Below are positions 34,063-43,232 of a stretch of DNA of 64,000 bases, in pieces. Source of the DNA: Bacteroides sp. MSB163 (GTDB lineage Bacteria > Bacteroidota > Bacteroidia > Bacteroidales > Bacteroidaceae); assembly GCF_036416795.1 (NCBI RefSeq), contig NZ_CP143867.1:4580001-4644000 (forward strand), in the 5' to 3' direction. The first letter of the stretch is position 1. Every line of letters starts with the position of its first letter. The notes below the pieces were generated by a model. It did not search any database, had not been told where the DNA came from, and saw only the letters and a list, made by a program, of their open reading frames with translations. The translations under genes and the position numbers were made by a program.

Positions 34063-36465
34063 TTATTCTGTTTTCATGATTGTTGCCGGATTGATGCGGG
34101 TCGCTTTATTCACCTGCCAGAACAATGTTCCCAACGAAATACCTGCCACCGCTAATACGGCGATCAGGTAGATGAATATACTGACGGGAGCTTTCACAAC
34201 AAAATCCCGTGTATAAATGTGTATCAGGTAATAAGATAAAGGTATGGTCAACAATGCGGAACCGGTTATCACCCATATATATTTACGGAACAAAATTGAA
34301 TATAAATTCCGTAGTTGTGCTCCGTTTACTTTTCGGATGGCTATCTCCCGGTAGCGTTGGCGGATGTCGAATAAGGAAAGTCCGAATAATCCCAATGCCG
34401 AGACAAAAATAGAGATGGCGGCAAACAGTGTAAACACGGTTGCTACACGGCGATCCTCACGATATAAAGTTTGTATATCCTCATCCAGCCATCGATGATC
34501 AAATTCTTCAGTATTAAATATCTCTTGTCTGGCACTTTTCAAATAAGTCATCAGTTCCTTTTCTTTTCCGGGTATACATGCAATCTGGTATTGCGAGCCG
34601 GCGCTATTGGGGGTTATCATATATACCACAGGTTTCTTTCCGGCTGTGAGATGGCCGGTATAATAATCTTTGATTACAGCTTCTACAGGCATCAGAGATA
34701 TACCACCTTCTATTATTTTTCCATCCATCCCCATAGCTATCCAAAGTGCCTGTTCTCCTCTTATGAAAGCATCTTCCCGTCGCGTATAACCGAAGGCCTT
34801 CATGGCCGATTCATTCATGGCTACCAGATACTGAGCGTATCCTTCTACTTTATCGGGCAATGCACCATCTACTAATTGCAGATTATACAAACTAAAGAAA
34901 TCAACCGGTACCCACATCAGCATCATGTTTAACTTAACATCCTTGTCATTTATGAGAGTAGAAGAACTTCCACTGCCCAGCACTCCACTGCGTGTAGGGT
35001 CTCCGCAGAACCATTTCTTTATGAACGGGCATTCATTCAGTTTCTGCTGAATACTTTGGGAATTCTGCCAGCGTTGTTGTCTCTCTTGTTCGCTTTCGGA
35101 GTTCCAGTTTTGAGGAGTCGGAACTAAGTTGGCATACAGTATCCCTTGAGTCCGAAATCCCGGAGGAGTATCTTGCAAAAAGCGAAGGTGACCGCTGAAA
35201 TACAATGATAGTATAATGAGTAAAAGCGTGATACTGTATTGAATGAATAAAAAAGCCGTACGTGTGGTAACGGATTGACGCGATGATCCGATGGTACGTA
35301 TGGATATGATAGGTGGTAGGTAATTGTACTTGATATAGGGATAAATAGTGGTGAACAGTGGCAAGAAAAGAAGGACCCCTAATGACAACTGCCAGTCAAA
35401 TGCCGTATAAGGAATGTCGCTCTCCAATAAGCGGTTGGCATATCCCGAGAATATTTCAATGAAGAACCAGGCTAGCAATAACGCTATGGATATCATGAGT
35501 ACATTCTCTAACCACAGTTGCAGAAAAAGAGCGCGCCCTTGCACACCAAAGACCTTCTTTATACCATATTCTTTGGAACGTTTCAGCATGAAAACCAAGT
35601 ATATATTTACAAAGTTCAGGATTCCCGCCAATAGCAACAGCATGCACACACCTGTAAGTATCAGTATATGTGAATGACTACTATAATGCCACATTTCCAA
35701 ATCATCACCTGCGGCAGCCAGTTCTTTGTTCCAATAGAGTTGGCTGACAGGAAGAAAATTATATCGTATTTTAAATCCATCCGGCACCTGACGGTAAACG
35801 TTACTGGCAGCATTGATTGCGTTTACATCGACTCCCGGCATGAAACGTAAAAGTTCCACATACATTCTGCCCCATTCTCTTCGTGATTTGAGATCAATGT
35901 TTACTACGATATCAAATGTCAATGATGATTTGCAGGACGGTTCATCCAATATACCGCAAATGGTAAGGTGTCTGCCTCCTGAATATTCCATAGTTTGTCC
36001 GATAGGATCTTTCTCTCCAAATACACGCTTGGCAAATTGGCGTGTGATGAGAGCCTCTTCAGGTGCTTTCATTTGTTTGCCTTTCAGGGGATAATGAAAG
36101 AAATGAAAGAATGTTGTATCTGCTACTAACATCTGGATTGCATAGGGTCTTTCGTCTATGTTTACATTATCATTGCTCAATGTCATGAAGTAGCTTCGTT
36201 CTTTAATGGCATCAGGTAAAAAATAGATGGTATCTGCACCACTGTCATTACTTACACTACCGGGGAATACATTATTGTCAATATCACGAATTGGAATATA
36301 CACATTTTCAGCATCCGTGCAGTGTGTGTTTACTTGTAGCTCACGGTGGATGTAGCGTACTAATATGATGGTACATGCCAGGCTGAGTGCCAGACCAACT
36401 ACATTAATAATTGTATATGATTTGGAGCGTATCAGGAAACGCCAGGCGTATTTGAGTGTTTTCAT
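34063..36465 (-). CDS. MacB/FtsX-type ABC permease (array member 2)
   Basis: 800 residues. It is the sister of the next gene: MKTLKYAWRFLIRSKSYTII, GLALSLACTIILVRYIHREL, ICGILDEPSCKSSLTFDI and RQRYREIAIRKVNGAQLRNL correspond one to one. The first half carries KRSKEYGIKKVFGVQGRALF. The protein has eight predicted helices in the 1+3+1+3 pattern. It ends INPATIMKTE. It lies 65 bp after the HlyD-type gene. Periplasmic regions differ strongly from the sister, suggesting old duplication. Confidence 0.93.
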   Translation of the reverse strand: MKTLKYAWRFLIRSKSYTIINVVGLALSLACTIILVRYIHRELQVNTHCTDAENVYIPIRDIDNNVFPGSVSNDSGADTIYFLPDAIKERSYFMTLSNDNVNIDERPYAIQMLVADTTFFHFFHYPLKGKQMKAPEEALITRQFAKRVFGEKDPIGQTMEYSGGRHLTICGILDEPSCKSSLTFDIVVNIDLKSRREWGRMYVELLRFMPGVDVNAINAASNVYRQVPDGFKIRYNFLPVSQLYWNKELAAAGDDLEMWHYSSHSHILILTGVCMLLLLAGILNFVNIYLVFMLKRSKEYGIKKVFGVQGRALFLQLWLENVLMISIALLLAWFFIEIFSGYANRLLESDIPYTAFDWQLSLGVLLFLPLFTTIYPYIKYNYLPPIISIRTIGSSRQSVTTRTAFLFIQYSITLLLIILSLYFSGHLRFLQDTPPGFRTQGILYANLVPTPQNWNSESEQERQQRWQNSQSIQQKLNECPFIKKWFCGDPTRSGVLGSGSSSTLINDKDVKLNMMLMWVPVDFFSLYNLQLVDGALPDKVEGYAQYLVAMNESAMKAFGYTRREDAFIRGEQALWIAMGMDGKIIEGGISLMPVEAVIKDYYTGHLTAGKKPVVYMITPNSAGSQYQIACIPGKEKELMTYLKSARQEIFNTEEFDHRWLDEDIQTLYREDRRVATVFTLFAAISIFVSALGLFGLSLFDIRQRYREIAIRKVNGAQLRNLYSILFRKYIWVITGSALLTIPLSYYLIHIYTRDFVVKAPVSIFIYLIAVLAVAGISLGTLFWQVNKATRINPATIMKTE

Positions 36466-36530
36466 ATTTCAGTATTTGTTATAATCTTTTTTTGTTATTC
36501 TGCTATTCTCTGATGATACTGTATTATTCT

Positions 36531-37781
36531 TTATTTTAATATCAGTTCTTCGGCTTCGCCAAAGTTATCATATCCCGTAGTAATAACCCAATCTCCAGGT
36601 TGCAAACCGTCTGTAATCTCGTATTGTTGGGGGTTCTGGCGTCCAATGCTGACAGGAACACGTGTAGCTTTGGTTTTGGATGCATTTAGTTTGTATATCC
36701 ATTGTCCACCGGTGGTTTGATAGAAGTTACCGCGCGGAATGACGATAGCCTGTTCCGGCTGTCCCAGTTCTATTTGCACGCGAAAACTTTTGCCAACACG
36801 CACATTATCCGGCATCTCTCCGGTAAATACCAGGTCGACATCGAAAGTACGGTCTTTTACTTCGGGTACTACTTTGGTGATACGCAGCGGATATTTGCGT
36901 CCCTGATAGTTAATAGTAGCAGGAAGCCCCGTTGTGATACGGTCTATGTAATATTCACTGAGGGAAGTGTGAATCTTATATTGATCTAATACCTTAATTT
37001 CAGCAATACCTTGGTTGGATGATACTTGCTGCCCCGGAGTTACTTTCACGAAACTGAGCTGTCCGGTGATAGGAGCTTTTACTATTAAGTTCTCCAACCG
37101 TTCACAGGCACGTTCATACTTCTTGCGTTCGCGTTCTCGGTCGTTACGGATTAAGTCCTTGCGGATAACAGTCATAGCAGAGTCATGACGAAGGCTTTCA
37201 CGTTGTAGCTGGGCATTTTTCACTTTATAGTCGTATTCGTCTTCGGAAACTTCAAGTTGAGCTTTGCTCTTGATTCCCATTTTATATTCTTCCTTGTCGA
37301 GATCGAAACTTTTCTTGAGACGATCCAATTCGTAGTTGGTCTGCAAAGTTTGTTGTTGCAGGTTCAGGCTTTTTTGTTCCATCTCGATTTCTTTTTCCTG
37401 ATAAGTTATCAGTTGCTTTTCCCAGTCATCGCGCTGGTCTTCGATGCTTCGCAGAAGATCGGGGTTTTCGAGTACAAGGATTGTATCTCCTTTTTGAAGC
37501 AAACTTCCCTCCTCACCTACTATACGGTCTACACTTCCTGATTCACGAGCATTAACGATAATGGTGAGAATGGGTTGTATGAGTCCTTCCACATCTACAT
37601 ATTCCATAAATTTATCATTTTTGACTTCAGCAATCTGTACATTTTCCTGGTCGATGCGAAGCTTGCTGGGACCGGCAGAAAGGATAATAACATAAATAAT
37701 GAAAGCAAGGAATAGAATTCCTCCTGCCAGATAATAGCGGTAACGGATGTACCAAGGTTTTTTTTCGAGTTTAATATCCAT
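36531..37781 (-). CDS. HlyD/MacA-type periplasmic adaptor
   Basis: 416 residues. One N-terminal membrane helix (about 14-33, YYLAGGILFLAFIIYVIIL), a first beta strand region with VDVEGLIQPILTIIVNA, a lipoyl half-motif (SGSVDRIVGEEGSLLQKGDT), a long coiled coil (about 105-235, rich in E, K, Q and R), the second lipoyl half (VKAPITGQLSFVKVTPGQQV), and a beta-barrel domain. It should bridge inner-membrane MacB-type permeases to the TolC-type protein of the same unit. It lies third in the unit after TolC and a permease. It is the only adaptor among eight permeases. Confidence 0.94.
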   Translation of the reverse strand: MDIKLEKKPWYIRYRYYLAGGILFLAFIIYVIILSAGPSKLRIDQENVQIAEVKNDKFMEYVDVEGLIQPILTIIVNARESGSVDRIVGEEGSLLQKGDTILVLENPDLLRSIEDQRDDWEKQLITYQEKEIEMEQKSLNLQQQTLQTNYELDRLKKSFDLDKEEYKMGIKSKAQLEVSEDEYDYKVKNAQLQRESLRHDSAMTVIRKDLIRNDRERERKKYERACERLENLIVKAPITGQLSFVKVTPGQQVSSNQGIAEIKVLDQYKIHTSLSEYYIDRITTGLPATINYQGRKYPLRITKVVPEVKDRTFDVDLVFTGEMPDNVRVGKSFRVQIELGQPEQAIVIPRGNFYQTTGGQWIYKLNASKTKATRVPVSIGRQNPQQYEITDGLQPGDWVITTGYDNFGEAEELILK

Positions 37782-37819
37782 AATATCTTTATTGTTTTAC
37801 AATTTATAATTACTATATC

Positions 37820-40126
37820 TTATTCAGTTCTAATTTCTTCTACCGGATTTTTTAGTGCAGCCTGCCATATGCGCCATCCGATACTGGAAAGAATGATGAT
37901 AATGATTGCTATCAGGATAACGACATAAACCCACCAGGAAATAGTTGTCTGAATAACATAAGTTTCCAACCACCTTTTCATGATGATGTATCCTGTAGGG
38001 AAGGCAACTATTGCAGCTAAAACCAGCAAACTCATATATTCCTTAAGAAATATAAGAATAATATTCTTTATCGTTGCCCCGTTTACTTTTCGGATAGCGA
38101 TTTCTTTGCGACGTTGTTCGCACGAGAGGCTGATTAATGAGAAAATACCGAATATGGCAATAATAATGCAAACGGCAGATGCTACTGAAAGTAATTTCAT
38201 TAATGTACGTTCCGAAGCAAGCGAGTCCTCTATCATTTTTGCAACACTTTGAGTCCCAATTCTGAAGTTTGGGTATGTTTTCTGAATATATGTTTCAATA
38301 GTGCGTTTGGCGTCTTCGTAACTACCATGATAGGTAAAAGCATTCTTGTTTTTAGGGGGATAAAGATTCACTGTAAATACGCTTGGAAAAGCAGGAACTG
38401 TAGGCGAAAGCTGAATGTCTTTTACAACACCGCATACACTATAATAATTGGAAAATTGTTTTCCAATAGGATTTTTCCATCCTGTCTTCCTGACAAAAGC
38501 TTCATTGACCAGAACCTTTACAGGCTTGCCATGCGAATCTTCTGGAAAAGTTCCTTGTATCAGTTGCATTCCTAAAAGGTCGAATGCTTCTTTGGAAATC
38601 TGAAAATCATTCACCATAAATTCAGTTTCCGCTTGTTGTTTATTATCCCATTCATCAATGTAGAAACCTGATTTGCCCCCGATTGGTAACGGGACATCTG
38701 TAATTCTGTGAAACTCAATCCCTGGGATCTCCTGCATTTTTCTAACCCAATCTTCTGCATCGTCCGATAATATTCCTGAAAGATAATATACAAACTCAAC
38801 ATCCGGGTGAGTAATGCCCATATCCGAAGAAGTACGAAGATGGTGTAGTTGCTGCATCATAACTATTGTACAAAAAATGAAACCAATGCTGATGGCTAAT
38901 TGAAACCAGAGTCCTATGCAACGAAAAACATTAGAGAAATGTGTCGTAGAACTGGAGGAAATAGCAGATTGTAGCGTGAAATGGTTTTGTAGGAATAAAG
39001 TGAGCCAAGCGAAGCATAAAGCGATGCACAGCACGATTGACATATAAATACCAGCTTCTTTATAAAAGAAAAGAGCATTTTCATTGATGCCGGATATTGA
39101 CCTGAAAGCAGATAAGGAAATCTCCATCAGAAACAAAGCCACAAGGAAGGTCATAAATAATAATAGTAACAACTCGGAAACCAATAGTGACATCAAGCCT
39201 GTATTTGAAGCCCCGTTCACTTTACGAAGTGCCCATTCACGCTGTCTCATACGGATACGTATTAGATACATTATCAGATAATTGGCAAGAGCACTCAACG
39301 CTATCAACAAACTGATTATGCAAAATAAGCGTATATGTTCTATGTGGATAAAAGCTGATGTGCTCGGATGGGTGTAGTGTTCTTCTATCAATGGAGTGAT
39401 AATAACCGGATATTTTATTTTTTTTCCTTCATTATCCGTGACTTCCATATCTTTTAGTTTCTTTTTTAAAGCCTCTATATCAGTACCTGGAATCACGCGG
39501 AACAAGGTCTGTCCTGATGCAAAGTTCCAAAGTCTGTTTTCATCAGGTACGCGTTTGCCTACCAAATCAAAGTTATAATTGGTGTGTTTCCATCCTTCAA
39601 CAACGGCAGTGATAGTGGTGGACAGTGTAGGACCCGGTTTACCAATAGGAGATTCGTTGCCGAAAATCCGGAGGGCAGTTTGTCTGGTTATGGCTATTTC
39701 ATCGGGATTGTGCAGAAACTGATAGCTTCCTTCCAATAAGACTAAGGGAAGTACGGAAGTAAAAGTGCTATCAATTTCCATCTTTTTCCAGGAGCTGGTT
39801 TGCCCGTTATTGGTATTTTCAATGGTTACTATACGATTTCCATATGTTGCACTTTCTATTTCGGGAAATGTATTCATTAAATGTTGCGCTAACATAGGAG
39901 AGGTTATGCTGGAATAACCGCTATTCTCCAAATTACTGGTTGTTCCGGCCACATAAACCCTGTCTGCACCTTCATGAAAAGTATCATAAGTCTGCTCATA
40001 GTGTAACCACATACCTGATAATGCGAAGCTAACGAGTCCCACTGCCAGACCGATGATGCTAATGATCGTCTGCGTTTTATATTTTATCAGGTTGCGCAGG
40101 GCAACAATAAGATAGTGCTTTAGCAT
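37820..40126 (-). CDS. MacB/FtsX-type ABC permease (array member 1)
   Basis: 768 residues of the HYFKIAFRN type (MLKHYLIVALRNLIKYKTQT, then IISIIGLAVGLVSFALSGMW). It is closest by eye to the twins of the second unit, sharing EQTYDTFHEGADRVYVAG, HNPDEIAITRQTALRIFGNE and the cytoplasmic EQRRKEIAIRKVNGATIKNI. Eight helices in the 1+3+1+3 pattern; end WRIWQAALKNPVEEIRTE. It starts 10 bp after tolC-like gene, and the adaptor gene follows. It is the permease most tightly placed with both outer-membrane and adaptor partners, so it is the likeliest core pump subunit. Confidence 0.94.
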   Translation of the reverse strand: MLKHYLIVALRNLIKYKTQTIISIIGLAVGLVSFALSGMWLHYEQTYDTFHEGADRVYVAGTTSNLENSGYSSITSPMLAQHLMNTFPEIESATYGNRIVTIENTNNGQTSSWKKMEIDSTFTSVLPLVLLEGSYQFLHNPDEIAITRQTALRIFGNESPIGKPGPTLSTTITAVVEGWKHTNYNFDLVGKRVPDENRLWNFASGQTLFRVIPGTDIEALKKKLKDMEVTDNEGKKIKYPVIITPLIEEHYTHPSTSAFIHIEHIRLFCIISLLIALSALANYLIMYLIRIRMRQREWALRKVNGASNTGLMSLLVSELLLLLFMTFLVALFLMEISLSAFRSISGINENALFFYKEAGIYMSIVLCIALCFAWLTLFLQNHFTLQSAISSSSTTHFSNVFRCIGLWFQLAISIGFIFCTIVMMQQLHHLRTSSDMGITHPDVEFVYYLSGILSDDAEDWVRKMQEIPGIEFHRITDVPLPIGGKSGFYIDEWDNKQQAETEFMVNDFQISKEAFDLLGMQLIQGTFPEDSHGKPVKVLVNEAFVRKTGWKNPIGKQFSNYYSVCGVVKDIQLSPTVPAFPSVFTVNLYPPKNKNAFTYHGSYEDAKRTIETYIQKTYPNFRIGTQSVAKMIEDSLASERTLMKLLSVASAVCIIIAIFGIFSLISLSCEQRRKEIAIRKVNGATIKNIILIFLKEYMSLLVLAAIVAFPTGYIIMKRWLETYVIQTTISWWVYVVILIAIIIIILSSIGWRIWQAALKNPVEEIRTE

Positions 40127-40136
40127 ATTTTAGTCC

Positions 40137-41630
40137 TCATTTTTTTATCATCCTGTCCATCACTTCCTCTATTCTTTCTGTTTCTGTCAGCGGTGCATCT
40201 ACTTCAAAATCATAAAGTGTGATACTGCGGAGGGTGTAGTACAAACTCCAGTAGTTATATAGTGCAGTGATGTAATTTCGTCGGGCGGCGTCTTTTTCAC
40301 TGATGGAAGCATTGAGGTCGAGTACGGTAGACTTTCCCAAGATATAAAGTCGCCGGGCTACATCAGCACGCCGTTGAGCCGTTTCATCGGTGCGGGCGGC
40401 AATATGTACGCGCTGGGATTGTAAATTGAATTGTTTTACCAGTTTACGGACATTCAGTTCAAAGTCTGTTTTATCCTGCTCTACTTGAGTATAAGTTAAG
40501 TCACGATTAGAACGGGCTACCCGGACCTGTCCTTTGCCACGTCCCCAATCCAATATAGGCAGACTAATGCCGAAGGTGACGTATTGTTGGTCCAAAGGAT
40601 TGTGATAAGCGTCTTTCAGTTTATTGCCGGTCTGAGTCAGTCCGAAACGCAGGTAAAGATCGGCTTTCAGTCCGGCATTGGCACGGGCACTGGCTACCCG
40701 GCTTTCGCTTTCCAGCTTACACCGCTGCATGTCCAGTATATCCGGGCTGTTTTGACGTGCTGTGATTAAAGCTGTACTTAGATCTATGTGAAGATTGGGA
40801 ACATGATCGCTGACATCCACTTTGATCAGTATATCCTCCTGGATACCGAGATACGAACGGAGTTCTTGCATGCAATTTTCTACTTCGATATGGGCATTCA
40901 TACGATTGGTCTCTTCGGTCAGCTTATTAAGTTCCAGTTGTAGCATCTCGTTTTCGGTAATGGTACCTATATTATAGCGCCCTTGTGCATATGTATATAA
41001 GGTGTCTGCATTGGCATAGTTGGTAGAAGCTATTTCGTAGTTGCTTTGTGCGGTGGCAAGGGCAAAGAATTTCTGCGTAGCGTTGGCAGCAACGAGCTCC
41101 AGGGTTTCCACATAAGTTTTCTTGGCTTCTTGGTAACGCAATGGTTCGATACGACGATTCCATTTCAGACTATTATATCCAAAAAGAGACTGACTATAGC
41201 CGACATTTATAGGTGATGTCTGCCAGGAGGTAGAGTTGTCACTAAATAAATCAAGCCGCTGGGCAGAAGTTTCCACGAACAATGTACCACCTGTCCAAGG
41301 AATATTCTGTGTCAGGCTTAAGGTGAGGTCGGTACTTAATAAGTTTTGTTCCACAAATTTCACGCTACCATCGCTCATCGTAATTTTGTTGATAGCACGA
41401 TTCAGATACGGATCGGAAGTTAATTTCAAGGCGGGCAGATAGTTGGCCCGATAATATTTGTAGTTCCAGTAGGCGGAACGAAAACTGTGTTGGGCTGTTT
41501 GCGCATCGGGTGATTGTCGACGGGCACGTTCTATGGTCTGACCTAATGTCAGTTCCATAGTGTGTTCCTGCGCATCAATAGTTATAAGAGTTCCGCAAGC
41601 TATCAATAATAAAAGTATTTTTTTGCACAT
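40137..41630 (-). CDS. TolC-family outer-membrane protein, head of first unit
   Basis: 497 residues with a signal peptide (MCKKILLLLIACGTLITIDA). Two similar halves of the OEP fold are visible: TIERARRQSPDAQTAQHSF with the long helix, then LELNKLTEETNRMNAHIEVE, and the second half PDILDMQRCKLESESRVASA, LGISLPILDWGRGKGQVRV and VDLNASISEKDAARRNYITA-like helices. It provides the outer-membrane exit for a MacAB-TolC-like pump. It is first of a five-gene unit (TolC, permease, adaptor, permease, permease), starting 27 bp after a sigma54 promoter and divergent from the regulator genes. Confidence 0.93.
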   Translation of the reverse strand: MCKKILLLLIACGTLITIDAQEHTMELTLGQTIERARRQSPDAQTAQHSFRSAYWNYKYYRANYLPALKLTSDPYLNRAINKITMSDGSVKFVEQNLLSTDLTLSLTQNIPWTGGTLFVETSAQRLDLFSDNSTSWQTSPINVGYSQSLFGYNSLKWNRRIEPLRYQEAKKTYVETLELVAANATQKFFALATAQSNYEIASTNYANADTLYTYAQGRYNIGTITENEMLQLELNKLTEETNRMNAHIEVENCMQELRSYLGIQEDILIKVDVSDHVPNLHIDLSTALITARQNSPDILDMQRCKLESESRVASARANAGLKADLYLRFGLTQTGNKLKDAYHNPLDQQYVTFGISLPILDWGRGKGQVRVARSNRDLTYTQVEQDKTDFELNVRKLVKQFNLQSQRVHIAARTDETAQRRADVARRLYILGKSTVLDLNASISEKDAARRNYITALYNYWSLYYTLRSITLYDFEVDAPLTETERIEEVMDRMIKK

Positions 41631-41656
41631 AGTATGTTCCTTTTAGTAGAAGAGAT

Positions 41657-41671
41657 TCAAATCTTATGCCA
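41657..41671 (-). promoter_or_regulatory. sigma54 promoter of the first unit (P1)
   Basis: On the minus strand TGGCATAAGATTTGA, identical to the element at 25920-25934, with GG at -24 and TTGA at -12. The tolC-like gene starts at 41630. Confidence 0.82.
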
Positions 41672-41726
41672 AATATGTAATGCTTTGTATTGCAATGTTA
41701 TACTTCTATATGGTGTAAGTTAAACG

Positions 41727-41762
41727 TGTGCCATACCGCACAAAAATAGTGCGCATACGCAC
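41727..41762. promoter_or_regulatory. upstream activator sites of P1
   Basis: TGTGC-N6-GCACA at 41727-41742 and GTGCG-N4-CGCAC at 41749-41762, centres 21 bp apart, with 55 bp between the first site and the -24 element. The right-hand site is 24 bp from the -7 element of the regulator gene (41786-41793), where bound protein could affect that promoter as well. Confidence 0.82.
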
Positions 41763-41785
41763 ACACAACACATCGATATATTGTT

Positions 41786-41793
41786 TATCTTTG
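41786..41793 (+). promoter_or_regulatory. -7 element for the response regulator gene
   Basis: TATCTTTG, a perfect TAnnTTTG, 56 bases before the ATG at 41849. It suggests housekeeping-sigma transcription of the regulator genes, next to the activator sites of P1. Confidence 0.65.
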
Positions 41794-41848
41794 CGCATCG
41801 GATATATTCATATTTGCAAAAAAGATTATCGGATAATAATAGCTTCGT

Positions 41849-43219
41849 ATGGAACAATTAGGAAAAATATTAATAGTAGATGATAATGAGGACGTACTTT
41901 TTGCCCTCAACCTTCTGCTGGAACCTTATGCGGAAAAAATAAAAGTAGCAGTAACCCCCGATCGTATCGAATATTTCATGACGACCTTCCAGCCGGACAT
42001 TATCCTGCTGGATATGAACTTCAGTCGCGATGCCATCAGTGGGCAGGAAGGCTTTGAGAGTCTGGAACAAATCTTGCGTATTGATCCTCAGGCAGTCGTT
42101 ATTTTTATGACAGCATATGCAGATACAGATAAAGCGGTACGGGCCATTAAAGCGGGTGCTACCGATTTCATCCCGAAACCGTGGGAAAAAGAAAAACTAC
42201 TTGCTACACTCTCATCCGGTATTAAATTACGCCGTTCCCGCTGTGAAGTTAGTCTGCTAAAAGAACAAGTGGAAGTACTTAGCGGTGCGGGAAGTAGTGT
42301 GGAAGAATCTATTATTGGTGAATCTGCTGCGATGCAGGAAGTGTTTGCCACGATAGAGAAGCTGCGTGATACGGATGCTAACATTCTTGTACTTGGTGAA
42401 AATGGAACAGGAAAAGATGTGATAGCCCGTTTGTTATACCGTTGTTCGCCACGTTACGGACGGCCATTCGTTACAATTGATCTCGGCAGTATCCCGGAAC
42501 AATTGTTTGAGAGTGAATTATTCGGCTATGAAAAAGGAGCATTTACTGATGCCCGGAAACCGAAAGCCGGACGGATGGAGGTGGCAACGGGAGGTACATT
42601 GTTTTTGGATGAAATAGGAAATCTTTCACTGCCTATGCAAGCAAAACTGCTGACTGCTATTGAAAAACGACAGATCAGTCGTTTGGGCAGTACACAATCT
42701 GTATCCATCGACGTACGCTTGATTTGTGCTACAAATGCGGATATCCGCCATCTGGTGGAGGAAGGGAATTTCCGGCAGGATTTACTTTATCGTATCAATA
42801 CGATTGAACTACATATTCCTCCTTTAAGGGAACGGGGAAATGATATTATTCTTCTGGCAGATTATTTCTTGCAGCGTTATGCCCGGAAATATCAAAAGGA
42901 AATGCGGGGTCTGACACGTGAAGCCAGAGCTAAATTGCTGCGTTATTCCTGGCCGGGAAATGTGCGTGAGTTACAGCATACGATGGAGCGTGCCGTGATT
43001 TTGGGTGACGGTTCATTGCTTCGCCCCGATAATTTCTTGTTTCAGGCTTCCTCCTCCCGTCTTAAAAAAGAAGAAGAAGTACTTAATCTGGAACAATTGG
43101 AACGGCAAGCTGTAGAAAAGGCAATGCGATTGAGCGAGGGGAATATGACACGTGCTGCGGAATATTTGGGAATTACGCGCTTTGCATTGTATAGGAAGAT
43201 TGAGAAACTGGGATTATAA
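41849..43219 (+). CDS. NtrC-family sigma54-activating response regulator
   Basis: 456 residues in three domains. The receiver (1-125) has the acidic pair Asp11-Asp12, phosphorylation site Asp55 in IILLDMNFS, and Lys in FIPKPWEKE. The AAA+ domain (about 150-380) has Walker A LGENGTGKDVIARL, the sigma54-contact GAFTDA loop, Walker B GGTLFLDEIGNL and the arginine-finger segment ELHIPPLRERGNDI. The C-terminal Fis-type helix-turn-helix reads GNMTRAAEYLGITRFALYRK. All parts needed for phosphorylation-dependent activation of RpoN promoters are present. It is divergent from the first unit, and identical palindrome pairs at three sigma54 promoters nearby are its likely targets. The kinase gene starts 13 bp after it. 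Confidence 0.95.
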   Translation: MEQLGKILIVDDNEDVLFALNLLLEPYAEKIKVAVTPDRIEYFMTTFQPDIILLDMNFSRDAISGQEGFESLEQILRIDPQAVVIFMTAYADTDKAVRAIKAGATDFIPKPWEKEKLLATLSSGIKLRRSRCEVSLLKEQVEVLSGAGSSVEESIIGESAAMQEVFATIEKLRDTDANILVLGENGTGKDVIARLLYRCSPRYGRPFVTIDLGSIPEQLFESELFGYEKGAFTDARKPKAGRMEVATGGTLFLDEIGNLSLPMQAKLLTAIEKRQISRLGSTQSVSIDVRLICATNADIRHLVEEGNFRQDLLYRINTIELHIPPLRERGNDIILLADYFLQRYARKYQKEMRGLTREARAKLLRYSWPGNVRELQHTMERAVILGDGSLLRPDNFLFQASSSRLKKEEEVLNLEQLERQAVEKAMRLSEGNMTRAAEYLGITRFALYRKIEKLGL

Positions 43220-43232
43220 ATTAAGAAGTAAT

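Noticed and set aside
17997..41630. Naming the permease cluster as a lantibiotic or bacteriocin biosynthesis locus
   Set aside because: No precursor peptide, modification enzyme or peptidase domain (C39) was found in or between the genes, so only transport and sensing are supported.
43152..43232. Longer start for the histidine kinase
   Set aside because: It would overlap the end of the regulator gene by 68 bp; the shorter start gives a normal membrane-anchored N-terminus and 13-bp spacing.
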